A DNA stretch of 6,672 bases from Patescibacteria group bacterium UBA910 (GCA_002294445.1 DBEI01000031.1:1-6672), one strand, 5' to 3'. Shown: positions 1 to 5,542, numbered from the stretch's first letter. Numbers and translations are program-made. The notes: generated from the sequence alone by a model not told the origin.

Positions 1-519
1 CCTCACAAAGGTTCTTCTTCACATACTCAGTTTGAAATACGCAAAATAGTAGAGACAAAAAAGGGAGAAAGTTCTGAATTGCTTGCCTACGGAGGTCGCT
101 ATAATTATCTAGCAAAAAAAGTTGGATATAAAAAAGAATTCCCTTCATGTGGTATGACGATTATGTACCACAAAAAGACCAGTGCAAAAAAAGTGGATCA
201 TACCAAATTCACCCCACCTCGATTTTATGTCGTTCAACTTGGGAACCACGCAAAACTCCGCATGCTCAATGTTATTGAGCTTCTCAGAAAAGAAAATATA
301 CCAGTGTATCACTCACTGACTAAAGAAAAAATTACCGGACAACTCTCATCCGCAGAATACCTTGGCGTATCCCATATCCTCATTATCGGCCAAAAAGAAG
401 CAATTGAAGAGACTGTCGTGGTACGTTCTGTAGAAACTCGAGAACAAGAAACTATACATGCAAAAGAGCTTGCCAAGCACCTTAAGGGGCTGGGAAAGTC
501 TAAAAAAGGGTCAAAATAA
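1..519 (+). CDS. HisS-family protein, C-terminal part (partial, start outside window); possibly a non-catalytic paralog
   Basis: The reading frame is open from the left edge to a TAA at 517-519, giving 172 visible residues. Residues 31-34 are GGRY, the turn seen in class II histidyl-tRNA synthetases (usual GGRYDGL, here GGRYNYL). Residues about 73-165 match the HGTP anticodon-binding domain at the HisS C-terminus (PRFYVVQLG, LGVSHILIIGQKE, ETVVVRSVETREQETI). HisS normally charges tRNA-His using ATP. The catalytic part looks degraded: the RGLDYYT motif reads KGSSSHT at residues 3-9, and the motif 3 signature GFAxGLERL reads GMTIMYHKK at 51-59, so the usual arginines are lysines or absent. HisZ, the non-catalytic HisS relative, lacks the anticodon domain, so this is not a typical HisZ. 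Family assignment is firm; true synthetase versus paralog is open because the N-terminal half is missing. No terminator separates it from the rpsU promoter. Confidence 0.8.
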   Translation, partial: PHKGSSSHTQFEIRKIVETKKGESSELLAYGGRYNYLAKKVGYKKEFPSCGMTIMYHKKTSAKKVDHTKFTPPRFYVVQLGNHAKLRMLNVIELLRKENIPVYHSLTKEKITGQLSSAEYLGVSHILIIGQKEAIEETVVVRSVETREQETIHAKELAKHLKGLGKSKKGSK

Positions 520-525
520 AGCCTA

Positions 526-554
526 TTGAAAGAAATTGATGGATATGCTAGTAT
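526..554 (+). promoter_or_regulatory. rpsU promoter, sigma70-like with extended -10
   Basis: A -35 box TTGAAA (526-531) is followed by a 17-bp spacer and the -10 box TAGTAT (549-554), preceded by an extended TGC (546-548). An overlapping alternative -10, TATAGT (552-557), ends exactly 6 nt before the ATG at 564. Either box puts the transcript start at about 560-564, leaving 0-4 nt of leader. Confidence 0.65.
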
Positions 555-563
555 AGTGTGACT

Positions 564-809
564 ATGAGTATAAACGCAGAAGTTGTAAAGAATAATAACG
601 AAAATAACCTTGCTATCCTTCGACGGTTTACAAAACGTGTCCAGGGTGCAGGTGTGCTTCCTCGAGTACGAAGCCTCCGATACGCTACCCGAAAGCTTTC
701 TCCATACGTAAAGCAGAAGAAAACCTTGAAAGCTATTGCAAAACGAGAACATGTTCAGGAGCAGATCAAGCTCGGAAAACTCGTAGATGCATCTCGAGGA
801 CGAAAATAG
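564..809 (+). CDS. rpsU: 30S ribosomal protein bS21
   Basis: An 81-residue, strongly basic protein. bS21 is a small-subunit protein near the 3' end of 16S rRNA that helps initiation. The signature is LRRFTKRVQGAGVLPRVRSLRY at about residues 19-40, matching the bS21 pattern of an RRF core followed by G-I/V-L and a run of basic residues around a tyrosine. It is longer than the common 58-71 residue forms, with a basic, probably helical C-terminal extension. A GTG at 558 would add two residues, but the promoter predicts initiation downstream of it, so ATG 564 is preferred. No Shine-Dalgarno sequence precedes it and the mRNA is probably leaderless or nearly so. The ybeY start lies 1 nt beyond the TAG stop. 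A terminator follows 40 nt after the stop, so most transcripts may carry rpsU alone. Confidence 0.88.
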   Translation: MSINAEVVKNNNENNLAILRRFTKRVQGAGVLPRVRSLRYATRKLSPYVKQKKTLKAIAKREHVQEQIKLGKLVDASRGRK

Positions 810-810
810 A

Positions 811-1197
811 ATGAATAGTGAATCACTCACAATCACTAACAAAACAAAAGGCAAGCTTCCCCGCTTGCCTTTTTTGGATATGAAAAACGCAGCTCTCGGT
901 AAAAACTACGAACTCTCTCTTGTATTTATTGGTGAACGACGCTCAAGAAACCTTAATGCGACATATCGCAACAAACACAAATCAGGAAACGTGCTTTCTT
1001 TCCCTCTTGATAAAAAAACCGGTGAAATTTTTATCTGCCTGGTACGTGCACGACGCGAAGCAAAAAGTTTTGACCGTCCATACGAAAATTTTATCGCATT
1101 TTTATTTATCCACGGTTTACTGCATTTGAAAGGAATGGACCATGGTAGTACAATGGAGAAAGCAGAAGAAAAAATCCGCGCTCAGTTTGGTGTGTAA
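811..1197 (+). CDS. ybeY: Endoribonuclease YbeY / 16S rRNA maturation factor
   Basis: A 128-residue YbeY-family protein, shorter than the usual 150-165. YbeY is a metal-dependent enzyme acting in 16S rRNA 3'-end maturation and ribosome quality control. The metal site is clear: HGLLHLKGMDH at 101-111 supplies H101, H105 and H111 in the H-x3-H-x5-H pattern. Upstream, LNATYR (48-53) and NVLSFPL (60-66) match the conserved LNxxYR and TDVLSFP blocks, with glycine in place of the usual threonine. The ATG at 811 gives an N-terminal strand (SLTITNKTK) typical of the family; a GAGGA at 796-800 lies 10 nt upstream, inside rpsU. The same frame stays open upstream to an ATG at 787, which would overlap rpsU. 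An internal ATG at 880 is possible but would remove that strand. Codons 13-22 coincide with an intrinsic terminator hairpin. It follows rpsU with a 1-nt gap and should be co-transcribed at lower level. Confidence 0.9.
   Translation: MNSESLTITNKTKGKLPRLPFLDMKNAALGKNYELSLVFIGERRSRNLNATYRNKHKSGNVLSFPLDKKTGEIFICLVRARREAKSFDRPYENFIAFLFIHGLLHLKGMDHGSTMEKAEEKIRAQFGV
847..875 (+). terminator. Intrinsic terminator inside the ybeY 5' coding region
   Basis: Perfect 8-bp stem AGGCAAGC (849-856) / GCTTGCCT (863-870), loop TTCCCC, flanked by AAA on the left and followed by an uninterrupted T-run (870-875). It lies 40 nt after the rpsU stop and codes ybeY residues 13-22. The form is that of a Rho-independent terminator; its strength while ybeY is being translated is unknown. 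Confidence 0.7.
1126..1154 (+). promoter_or_regulatory. Possible ftsA promoter inside the 3' end of ybeY
   Basis: TTGAAA (1126-1131), a 17-bp spacer and TACAAT (1149-1154) match the sigma70 consensus well, and the -35 is identical to that of rpsU. Transcription would start near 1161, giving a leader of about 90 nt to ftsA. It overlaps the YbeY metal-site codons, so a chance match is possible. Confidence 0.35.
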
Positions 1198-1251
1198 ATA
1201 TAATTACACCACTTCTTTTTTCTCTTAACATTCTGTCTTACACCATTACTC

Positions 1252-2430
1252 ATGGCACGATCAATTAACGTTGGAATTGACATAGGAACCTACCAAGTCA
1301 AAGTGGTAGTGACTGAGCTCATTAGAGAAGAAGGGAAAAACACTCCTCGCATTTTAGGTACTGGAATTGCAGAATCAAAAGGACTCAGACATGGATACAT
1401 AATAAACACAGAAGACGTCACCGAAAGTGTCATCCTCGCTGTTGCACAAGCAGAAAAAGCATCTGGTGTATCTATTACACGAGCATATATTTCTGTTGGC
1501 GGTATTGGTCTCTCTGGAGTTACCGCTGTTGGTCAGACCGTAGTGAGTCGAGCCGATCTAGAAATCACCGAACTCGACTTAGAAAAAGTAGCAGACGCAT
1601 GCGAAGCAGAAATACCTCCCGCACTCATACAAAATCGTAGAATTCTCCACCCGATTCCTATTTCATACAAAATAGATGGAAAAGTAGTTATCGGTAACCG
1701 ACCACTTGGTATGAGAGGTTCAAAACTTGAAGCAAAGATGCTTTTTGTTACCTGTCTCGAACCACACCTTGCCGACCTTATACAAGCAGTTGATCGTGCA
1801 GGTATTAAAGTTATCGATGTACTTGCTTCTCCTATTGTGGCGAGTGTGGTAACTCTGACTAAAGCTCAAAAAATCGCTGGTTGTGTCCTTGCAAATATCG
1901 GTGCAGAGACTATTTCCATTGTGGTTTACGAAAATAATATTCCGATCTCACTCGAAGTATTTCCCATTGGTTCAACCGACATCACTCACGACATCGCACT
2001 TGGTCTGAAAGTACCTATCGAAGAAGCAGAGAGTATTAAAATGGGTGCTGTCACACAAACGAGTGTATCTCGAAAAAAACTTGATGAAATAGTGCACGCT
2101 CGACTTTCTGATATGTTTGAACTCATCGAAGCTCACCTCAAGAAGATTGGACGAAATGGCATGCTTCCTGGTGGTATATTTATTTCTGGTGGCGGAAGTG
2201 GTATTGGTACGATCGAAGACTTTGCAAAAGCGAGCCTTAAACTACCTGCTAAAATTGCACAAATACATCTCGGAGAAAAAAGTCGTATCGGGGACTCGAC
2301 CTGGTCTGTAGCATACGGTCTCTGTATGGTTGGTTTTTCAAAAGATACTCAGCACGATATTGGCCTCAAAAACGAAACACATAACGTCATTAATAAAATA
2401 TTTACTTGGTTCCAACAATTCCTCCCGTAA
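1252..2430 (+). CDS. ftsA: Cell division protein FtsA
   Basis: A 392-residue actin-fold ATPase that tethers FtsZ filaments to the inner face of the membrane. Visible parts: phosphate-1 loop GIDIGTYQVK (8-17); the FtsA-specific 1C region around 84-165, including GNRPLGMRGSKLEA; phosphate-2 segment NIGAETISIVV (215-225); adenosine motif FISGGGSGIG (310-319); and an amphipathic C-terminal helix with bulky hydrophobics (INKIFTWFQQFLP, 380-392), the expected membrane-targeting tail. Length is slightly below the common ~420. The ATG at 1252 gives a normal N-terminus. No purine-rich ribosome site precedes it; the 54-bp gap from ybeY is pyrimidine-rich. A strong terminator follows, so unlike in most bacteria ftsZ is not in the same transcript. 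Some read-through from rpsU-ybeY may contribute to its expression. Confidence 0.93.
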   Translation: MARSINVGIDIGTYQVKVVVTELIREEGKNTPRILGTGIAESKGLRHGYIINTEDVTESVILAVAQAEKASGVSITRAYISVGGIGLSGVTAVGQTVVSRADLEITELDLEKVADACEAEIPPALIQNRRILHPIPISYKIDGKVVIGNRPLGMRGSKLEAKMLFVTCLEPHLADLIQAVDRAGIKVIDVLASPIVASVVTLTKAQKIAGCVLANIGAETISIVVYENNIPISLEVFPIGSTDITHDIALGLKVPIEEAESIKMGAVTQTSVSRKKLDEIVHARLSDMFELIEAHLKKIGRNGMLPGGIFISGGGSGIGTIEDFAKASLKLPAKIAQIHLGEKSRIGDSTWSVAYGLCMVGFSKDTQHDIGLKNETHNVINKIFTWFQQFLP

Positions 2431-2467
2431 ACTCAGTGCATCAAAACTTGGTCACACTATAAGCAAC

Positions 2468-2497
2468 AAAAACCCTGAACCCGGTTCAGGGTTTTTT
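2468..2497 (+). terminator. ftsA intrinsic terminator, potentially bidirectional
   Basis: Stem CCCTGAAC (2473-2480) / GTTCAGGG (2484-2491) with loop CCG, preceded by A5 and followed by T6 (2492-2497). The A-run on the left gives a U-tract on the opposite strand too, so it could stop transcription both ways. Confidence 0.88.
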
Positions 2498-2521
2498 AAA
2501 ATCTCTGTATTTTTATGTAAC

Positions 2522-2551
2522 AAAAAGCCGACAAACAACACGCCGGCTTAA
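2522..2551 (-). terminator. Terminator of the minus-strand HTH-like gene
   Basis: On the minus strand AAGCCGGC pairs with GTCGGCTT (8 bp including one G-U), loop of 9 nt, then T5. It lies about 40 nt after the stop of the gene at 2592-2924. Convergent ftsA and this gene therefore each have their own terminator. Confidence 0.6.
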
Positions 2552-2591
2552 AATAAATCATTACTACAAAACTGCAAATGAATGAGTTTGG

Positions 2592-2924
2592 TTAGTTTAT
2601 GGTCTCCTGAATACAACGGAGAGCCAACTCAACGTCGGCCACAGAAACAATGTGATACTCTCGTGGCCGAGAGATCAGTTGAGCGATCTGCTCAACTGTG
2701 TAACCTTGTATACTGAGCTCCCAGATCAACTGCTGGGTACCCGTCAGACGGTTATCCAACAACGGATCAGAAACTTCTTTTGCTTCTGGCTGAAAGACTC
2801 GTGCAACCATACGCCTCCTCTTAGACCCTTGAGTGATAAGGGTGAGATCCTCCTCAAGAATCTCTGGACGACACCGGTTCAAATCAACCAGTCTTCTATT
2901 CGGACGCTCTAAAAAAGTGAGCAT
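2592..2924 (-). CDS. Small Arg-rich protein with a C-terminal helix-turn-helix-like segment, function unknown
   Basis: A 110-residue protein I do not recognise as a named family. Residues 1-50 are basic (RPNRR, NRCRPE, SKRRRMVARV). Residues about 60-107 (LTGTQQLIWELSIQGYTVEQIAQLI, then a polar turn and a helix VADVELALRCIQ) have the spacing of LuxR or sigma-region-4 type helix-turn-helix domains: a helix, 'QGYT', a second helix with IA, then a third. DNA binding is an inference. There is no signal peptide or membrane segment. Several signs say the gene is real: a consensus promoter, an AAAGGA ribosome site 6 nt before the ATG, and its own terminator. It is about 49% GC (88 of 180 bases counted over 2641-2820). 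It lies opposite to the ftsA and ftsZ genes that flank it and is divergent from ftsZ, an arrangement that would suit a local regulator. Confidence 0.7.
   Translation of the reverse strand: MLTFLERPNRRLVDLNRCRPEILEEDLTLITQGSKRRRMVARVFQPEAKEVSDPLLDNRLTGTQQLIWELSIQGYTVEQIAQLISRPREYHIVSVADVELALRCIQETIN
2676..2698. repeat. 9-bp inverted repeat inside the HTH-like gene
   Basis: CAGTTGAGC (2676-2684) and GCTCAACTG (2690-2698) are exact inverse complements with a 5-nt loop GATCT. It falls on codons of the recognition-like helices. It may be a coding coincidence or a structured mRNA site. Confidence 0.5.
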
Positions 2925-2930
2925 TTATGT

Positions 2931-2936
2931 TCCTTT
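2931..2936 (-). promoter_or_regulatory. Ribosome binding site of the HTH-like gene
   Basis: AAAGGA on the minus strand sits 6 nt before the ATG at 2924 and settles that start. It is the only well-placed Shine-Dalgarno sequence I find in this window; other starts have none, or only the loosely spaced GAGGA before ybeY. Confidence 0.6.
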
Positions 2937-2970
2937 GCTTAAAATGTACTCCATAATCCACCCGCTTTTT

Positions 2971-3000
2971 ATTACATCATACTACACTCTTTTTTGTCAA
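2971..3000 (-). promoter_or_regulatory. Promoter of the HTH-like gene
   Basis: Perfect -35 TTGACA (3000-2995), 18-bp spacer, -10 TGTAAT (2976-2971) preceded by an extended TGA. The start would be near 2964, giving a leader of about 40 nt that holds the AAAGGA site. The -35 ends roughly 40 bp from the candidate ftsZ -10, so the two promoters face away from each other. Confidence 0.6.
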
Positions 3001-3035
3001 CTAATCGGAAATGTCTTTTGTTTTTAAAGTATATC

Positions 3036-3044
3036 TGATATTAT
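3036..3044 (+). promoter_or_regulatory. Candidate ftsZ promoter (extended -10)
   Basis: TGA followed by TATTAT (3039-3044) is an extended -10 box with five of six consensus bases; the -35 region is only T-rich. Transcription from about 3051 would give a ~188-nt leader containing the 3120-3183 hairpin. The remainder of 2925-3238 holds no gene I can support. Confidence 0.4.
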
Positions 3045-3119
3045 ATGTGGGAATTTAAACAGATAGTCCTTCATACATTACGCAACGAACAACTTTCATA
3101 AGTGAGCCAAGGTCGCGTA

Positions 3120-3183
3120 TAAAATATAAAAAATATTCGTAGACGTACTGTGTGGTACGGCGGAGAATATTTTTTATATTTTA
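3120..3183. repeat. Perfect 19-bp inverted repeat in the ftsZ leader
   Basis: TAAAATATAAAAAATATTC (3120-3138) is the exact inverse complement of 3165-3183, around a 26-nt centre that can itself form CGTAC/GTACG with loop TGTGTG (3144-3159). The arms are almost pure A/T and the centre is GC-richer, unlike a Rho-independent terminator, and no T-run follows. It ends 55 nt before the ftsZ start. It could be an mRNA leader hairpin, an RNase processing site or a DNA operator/cruciform. Confidence 0.85.
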
Positions 3184-3238
3184 GACGATGAGATTGGCCA
3201 CATATGGAAGTTCTGAACAATTAATTACAAATTTATAT

Positions 3239-4447
3239 ATGCCGCAAATAAAACCAGAAGTAGAAGCCTTCGCACGAATAAAAGTCATTGGAGTAGGTGG
3301 TTCAGGAAAGAACGCACTCAATCACATGATCAACTCTAAAGTAAAAGGGGTTGATTTCATTTCTGTAAACACTGATGCACAAGACCTCCATCATTCTCTT
3401 TCAAAGAAAAAGATTCATATTGGTAAAAATCTCACTCGAGGACTCGGTACCGGCATGAACCCTGAACTTGGAAAACGTGCAGTAGAAGAAACAAAAGAAG
3501 AAATCCAGGAAGCCATCAAAGGTGCTGATATGGTCTTTATTGCAGGTGGACTCGGAGGAGGTACTGGCACAGGCGCATCCCCTATTGTTGCACGTATTGC
3601 AAAGGAGATGGGGGCACTCACTGTTGCGGTAGTAACAAAACCATTTTTCTTTGAAGGACAGCAACGAATGCGTCTCGCAGAAGCAGGTCTTGATGAACTC
3701 AGACAAGCAGTAGATGCGATCATTGTTATTCCAAACGACCGACTTTTGTCTACAATTAGCAAAGAAACTACTGCACGAAACGCATTCTCAATGTGTGACG
3801 ATATATTGAAATCAGCAGTAGAAGGTATTTCAGACCTCATCACCACTCCTGGCGTTATTAATATCGACTTCGCAGATATTCGTGCGGTAATGCACAATGC
3901 AGGACCTGCACTTATGGGTATCGGATATGCTTCTGGAGAAAAACGAGCAGAAGAAGCGGCTCGTATGGCTATCAACTCACCACTTCTTGAAGTATCTATC
4001 AATGGAGCAAAAGGAGTGCTCTTCTCTATTGCTGGAGGTGACGATCTTACCATGTTTGAAATCCAAGACGCAGCGAAAGTGATTACTGAATCAGTAGACC
4101 AAAATGCACGTATTATCTTTGGTACCGTACGAGACGAAAAACTCAAAAAAGGTGAAGTAAAAATTACAGTAATTGCATCAAGTTTCCCTGAGTTACAAGC
4201 ACGAAAGACATTGTTTGGGGAAACAGCAAAAGAAGTAGCTCGTCCAGAACGAGAACGTGAAGATGAAGGAAAAATCTATAATACTCTCCCTACCCCTCCA
4301 AAACCACCAGTTGCAACACAAATCCCTGTACAAAGCACACCAACACCAACTGCTGAACCAGAACCTAAAAAGCTAGAAGTAACTGAAGGTGAAGATGATG
4401 AGTGGGGTGCAGTACCTGCATTTCTCCGACGAAGTAGACTAAAATAA
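3239..4447 (+). CDS. ftsZ: Cell division protein FtsZ
   Basis: A 402-residue bacterial tubulin, the GTPase that polymerises into the Z-ring. GTP-binding signature GGGTGTG at 106-112; N-terminal glycine loop GVGGSGKNA at 18-26; catalytic T7 loop NIDFADIR at 208-215 with N208, D210 and D213. After the globular core (to about 318) comes a proline- and glutamate-rich disordered linker, then the C-terminal peptide DDEWGAVPAFLRRSR (387-400), the part that binds FtsA, so the FtsA-FtsZ link is intact. I prefer ATG 3239 because the protein then begins a few residues before the first strand, as in most FtsZ. ATG 3188 would add 17 unconserved residues and lies directly against the upstream hairpin. There is no Shine-Dalgarno site. 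ftsZ has been separated from ftsA by about 800 bp and an opposing gene, so it needs its own promoter. Confidence 0.95.
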   Translation: MPQIKPEVEAFARIKVIGVGGSGKNALNHMINSKVKGVDFISVNTDAQDLHHSLSKKKIHIGKNLTRGLGTGMNPELGKRAVEETKEEIQEAIKGADMVFIAGGLGGGTGTGASPIVARIAKEMGALTVAVVTKPFFFEGQQRMRLAEAGLDELRQAVDAIIVIPNDRLLSTISKETTARNAFSMCDDILKSAVEGISDLITTPGVINIDFADIRAVMHNAGPALMGIGYASGEKRAEEAARMAINSPLLEVSINGAKGVLFSIAGGDDLTMFEIQDAAKVITESVDQNARIIFGTVRDEKLKKGEVKITVIASSFPELQARKTLFGETAKEVARPEREREDEGKIYNTLPTPPKPPVATQIPVQSTPTPTAEPEPKKLEVTEGEDDEWGAVPAFLRRSRLK

Positions 4448-4459
4448 ACTTCCGCATTT

Positions 4460-4515
4460 GGATTGTTTCGTTGTTGAACTGCAAAAAACAATCCTCACCT
4501 TACAACACAGTAAGG
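4460..4515 (+). other. Hairpins downstream of ftsZ (weak terminator or leader structure)
   Basis: Two stems follow the ftsZ stop: GGATTGTTT/AAACAATCC (4460-4468 / 4486-4494, 17-nt loop) and CCTTAC/GTAAGG (4498-4503 / 4510-4515, 6-nt loop). The second is followed after a few bases by a loose T-rich stretch. Neither is a standard terminator. A further GAAACAATC at 4542-4550 can compete for the first left arm. Confidence 0.45.
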
Positions 4516-4564
4516 CTCGTATTCTTTTTCTTGTTCGCCTAGAAACAATCTCAAATCTGAAAGT

Positions 4565-4593
4565 TTTAGAATTGTGGTAGTATATACTAATAT
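4565..4593 (+). promoter_or_regulatory. Candidate trxB promoter
   Basis: TTTAGA (4565-4570), 17-bp spacer and TAATAT (4588-4593). The stretch also offers TATACT (4583-4588) and an extended TGG-TAGTAT (4575-4583), the same -10 form as at rpsU. The leader to ATG 4623 would be about 20-35 nt, very AT-rich and without a Shine-Dalgarno site. Confidence 0.4.
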
Positions 4594-4622
4594 ATGGTTT
4601 TTTAATTATAAATTTTATTTCT

Positions 4623-5540
4623 ATGTACGACTTAACAATCATTGGAGGTGGACCTGCAGGAGTTTCAGCTGGTGTATACGCCGCTCGTAAATTACTCAAA
4701 ACTCTTTTTATTTCCCCTGAATTCGGCGGTCAATCTATTGTCTCTGACGATATTCAAAATTGGATTGGCACACCACATATAGCAGGAGCACAACTCGCAA
4801 AAGATCTCGAAACACACCTTAAAGCGTATGTGGGTGATGTGGTAGATATAAAAAACGAATACGCACAAGATATTGCCAAAACAGATTCAGGTTTTTCTGT
4901 GACCACAGACAAAGGCACTTACGAGACAAAGACCATACTGATCGCCACAGGAAGTCATCGACGTAAATTAGAAATTCCTGGAGCGGATACATACGACCAC
5001 CGTGGAGTAACATACTGTGCATCATGCGACGGACCATTCTTCACCGGGCAAGATGTGGTTGTGGTAGGCGGTGGAAATGCAGCATTTGAATCTGCTGCAC
5101 AACTCCTTGCATATGCAAAATCTGTCACACTACTCAATCGAAGTGAGACTTTTCGCGCAGACGAGCTTACTGTAGAAAAATTAAAAGCGCATCCACATTT
5201 TACTATTATTACAAGCGCCATACCTGTGGAGATTATCGGTGATAAACTTGCAACAGGTATCGTATACGAAGACGCAAAGACTAAAGAAAGAATCACCCTG
5301 CACACACCCGGTATCTTTGTAGAAATCGGCGCACTGCCAACCACAACATTTGCAAAAAATGTAGTTGAATTAAATGACCAAGGATACATTCCTGTCGATC
5401 CGCGCACACAACAAACAAAGACTTCAGGTATATGGGCAGCAGGAGACTGTACCGACGGACTCTATCATCAAAACAATATTGCTGCCGGAGATGCAGTTAA
5501 AGCACTTGAAGATATTTACGTACACCTCAAAACACGATAA
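4623..5540 (+). CDS. trxB: Thioredoxin reductase (FAD/NAD(P)H-dependent)
   Basis: A 305-residue low-molecular-weight thioredoxin reductase. It passes electrons from NAD(P)H through FAD and a disulfide to thioredoxin in the cytoplasm. FAD loop GGGPAG at 8-13; FGGQ at 34-37; ATG at 108-110; redox pair C132-A-S-C135 followed by D136; nucleotide loop GGGNAA at 149-154; C-terminal FAD motif GIWAAGDC at 269-276. The motif that reads HRRxxxR in classic NADPH-dependent enzymes is NRSETFR (172-178): the second arginine is serine and the histidine asparagine, which may weaken NADPH preference. The start at ATG 4623 gives the normal N-terminus MYDLTIIGGG. It lies 175 bp after ftsZ on the same strand and ends 2 bp from the convergent hydrolase gene with no visible terminator between, so the two transcripts probably overlap. 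Confidence 0.93.
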   Translation: MYDLTIIGGGPAGVSAGVYAARKLLKTLFISPEFGGQSIVSDDIQNWIGTPHIAGAQLAKDLETHLKAYVGDVVDIKNEYAQDIAKTDSGFSVTTDKGTYETKTILIATGSHRRKLEIPGADTYDHRGVTYCASCDGPFFTGQDVVVVGGGNAAFESAAQLLAYAKSVTLLNRSETFRADELTVEKLKAHPHFTIITSAIPVEIIGDKLATGIVYEDAKTKERITLHTPGIFVEIGALPTTTFAKNVVELNDQGYIPVDPRTQQTKTSGIWAAGDCTDGLYHQNNIAAGDAVKALEDIYVHLKTR

Positions 5541-5542
5541 CA

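Noticed and set aside
309..854. 181-codon minus-strand open frame opposite the HisS-like gene and rpsU
   Set aside because: It is antisense to two well-supported genes, has no family-like motifs and is rich in Ser/Cys/Phe as shadow frames are.
2652..2912. 86-codon plus-strand frame opposite the HTH-like gene
   Set aside because: The minus-strand frame has promoter, ribosome site, terminator and a domain-like C-terminus; this one has none.
3188..3238. Longer FtsZ start at ATG 3188
   Set aside because: It adds 17 residues unlike FtsZ N-termini and begins 4 nt after the hairpin arm; 3239 fits the family better.
3415..4146. 243-codon minus-strand frame opposite ftsZ
   Set aside because: The low-complexity Ser/Ala/Pro composition mirrors ftsZ codons; FtsZ on the plus strand is unambiguous.
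4955..5407. 150-codon minus-strand frame opposite trxB
   Set aside because: It is antisense to the unambiguous thioredoxin reductase and has no recognisable domain.
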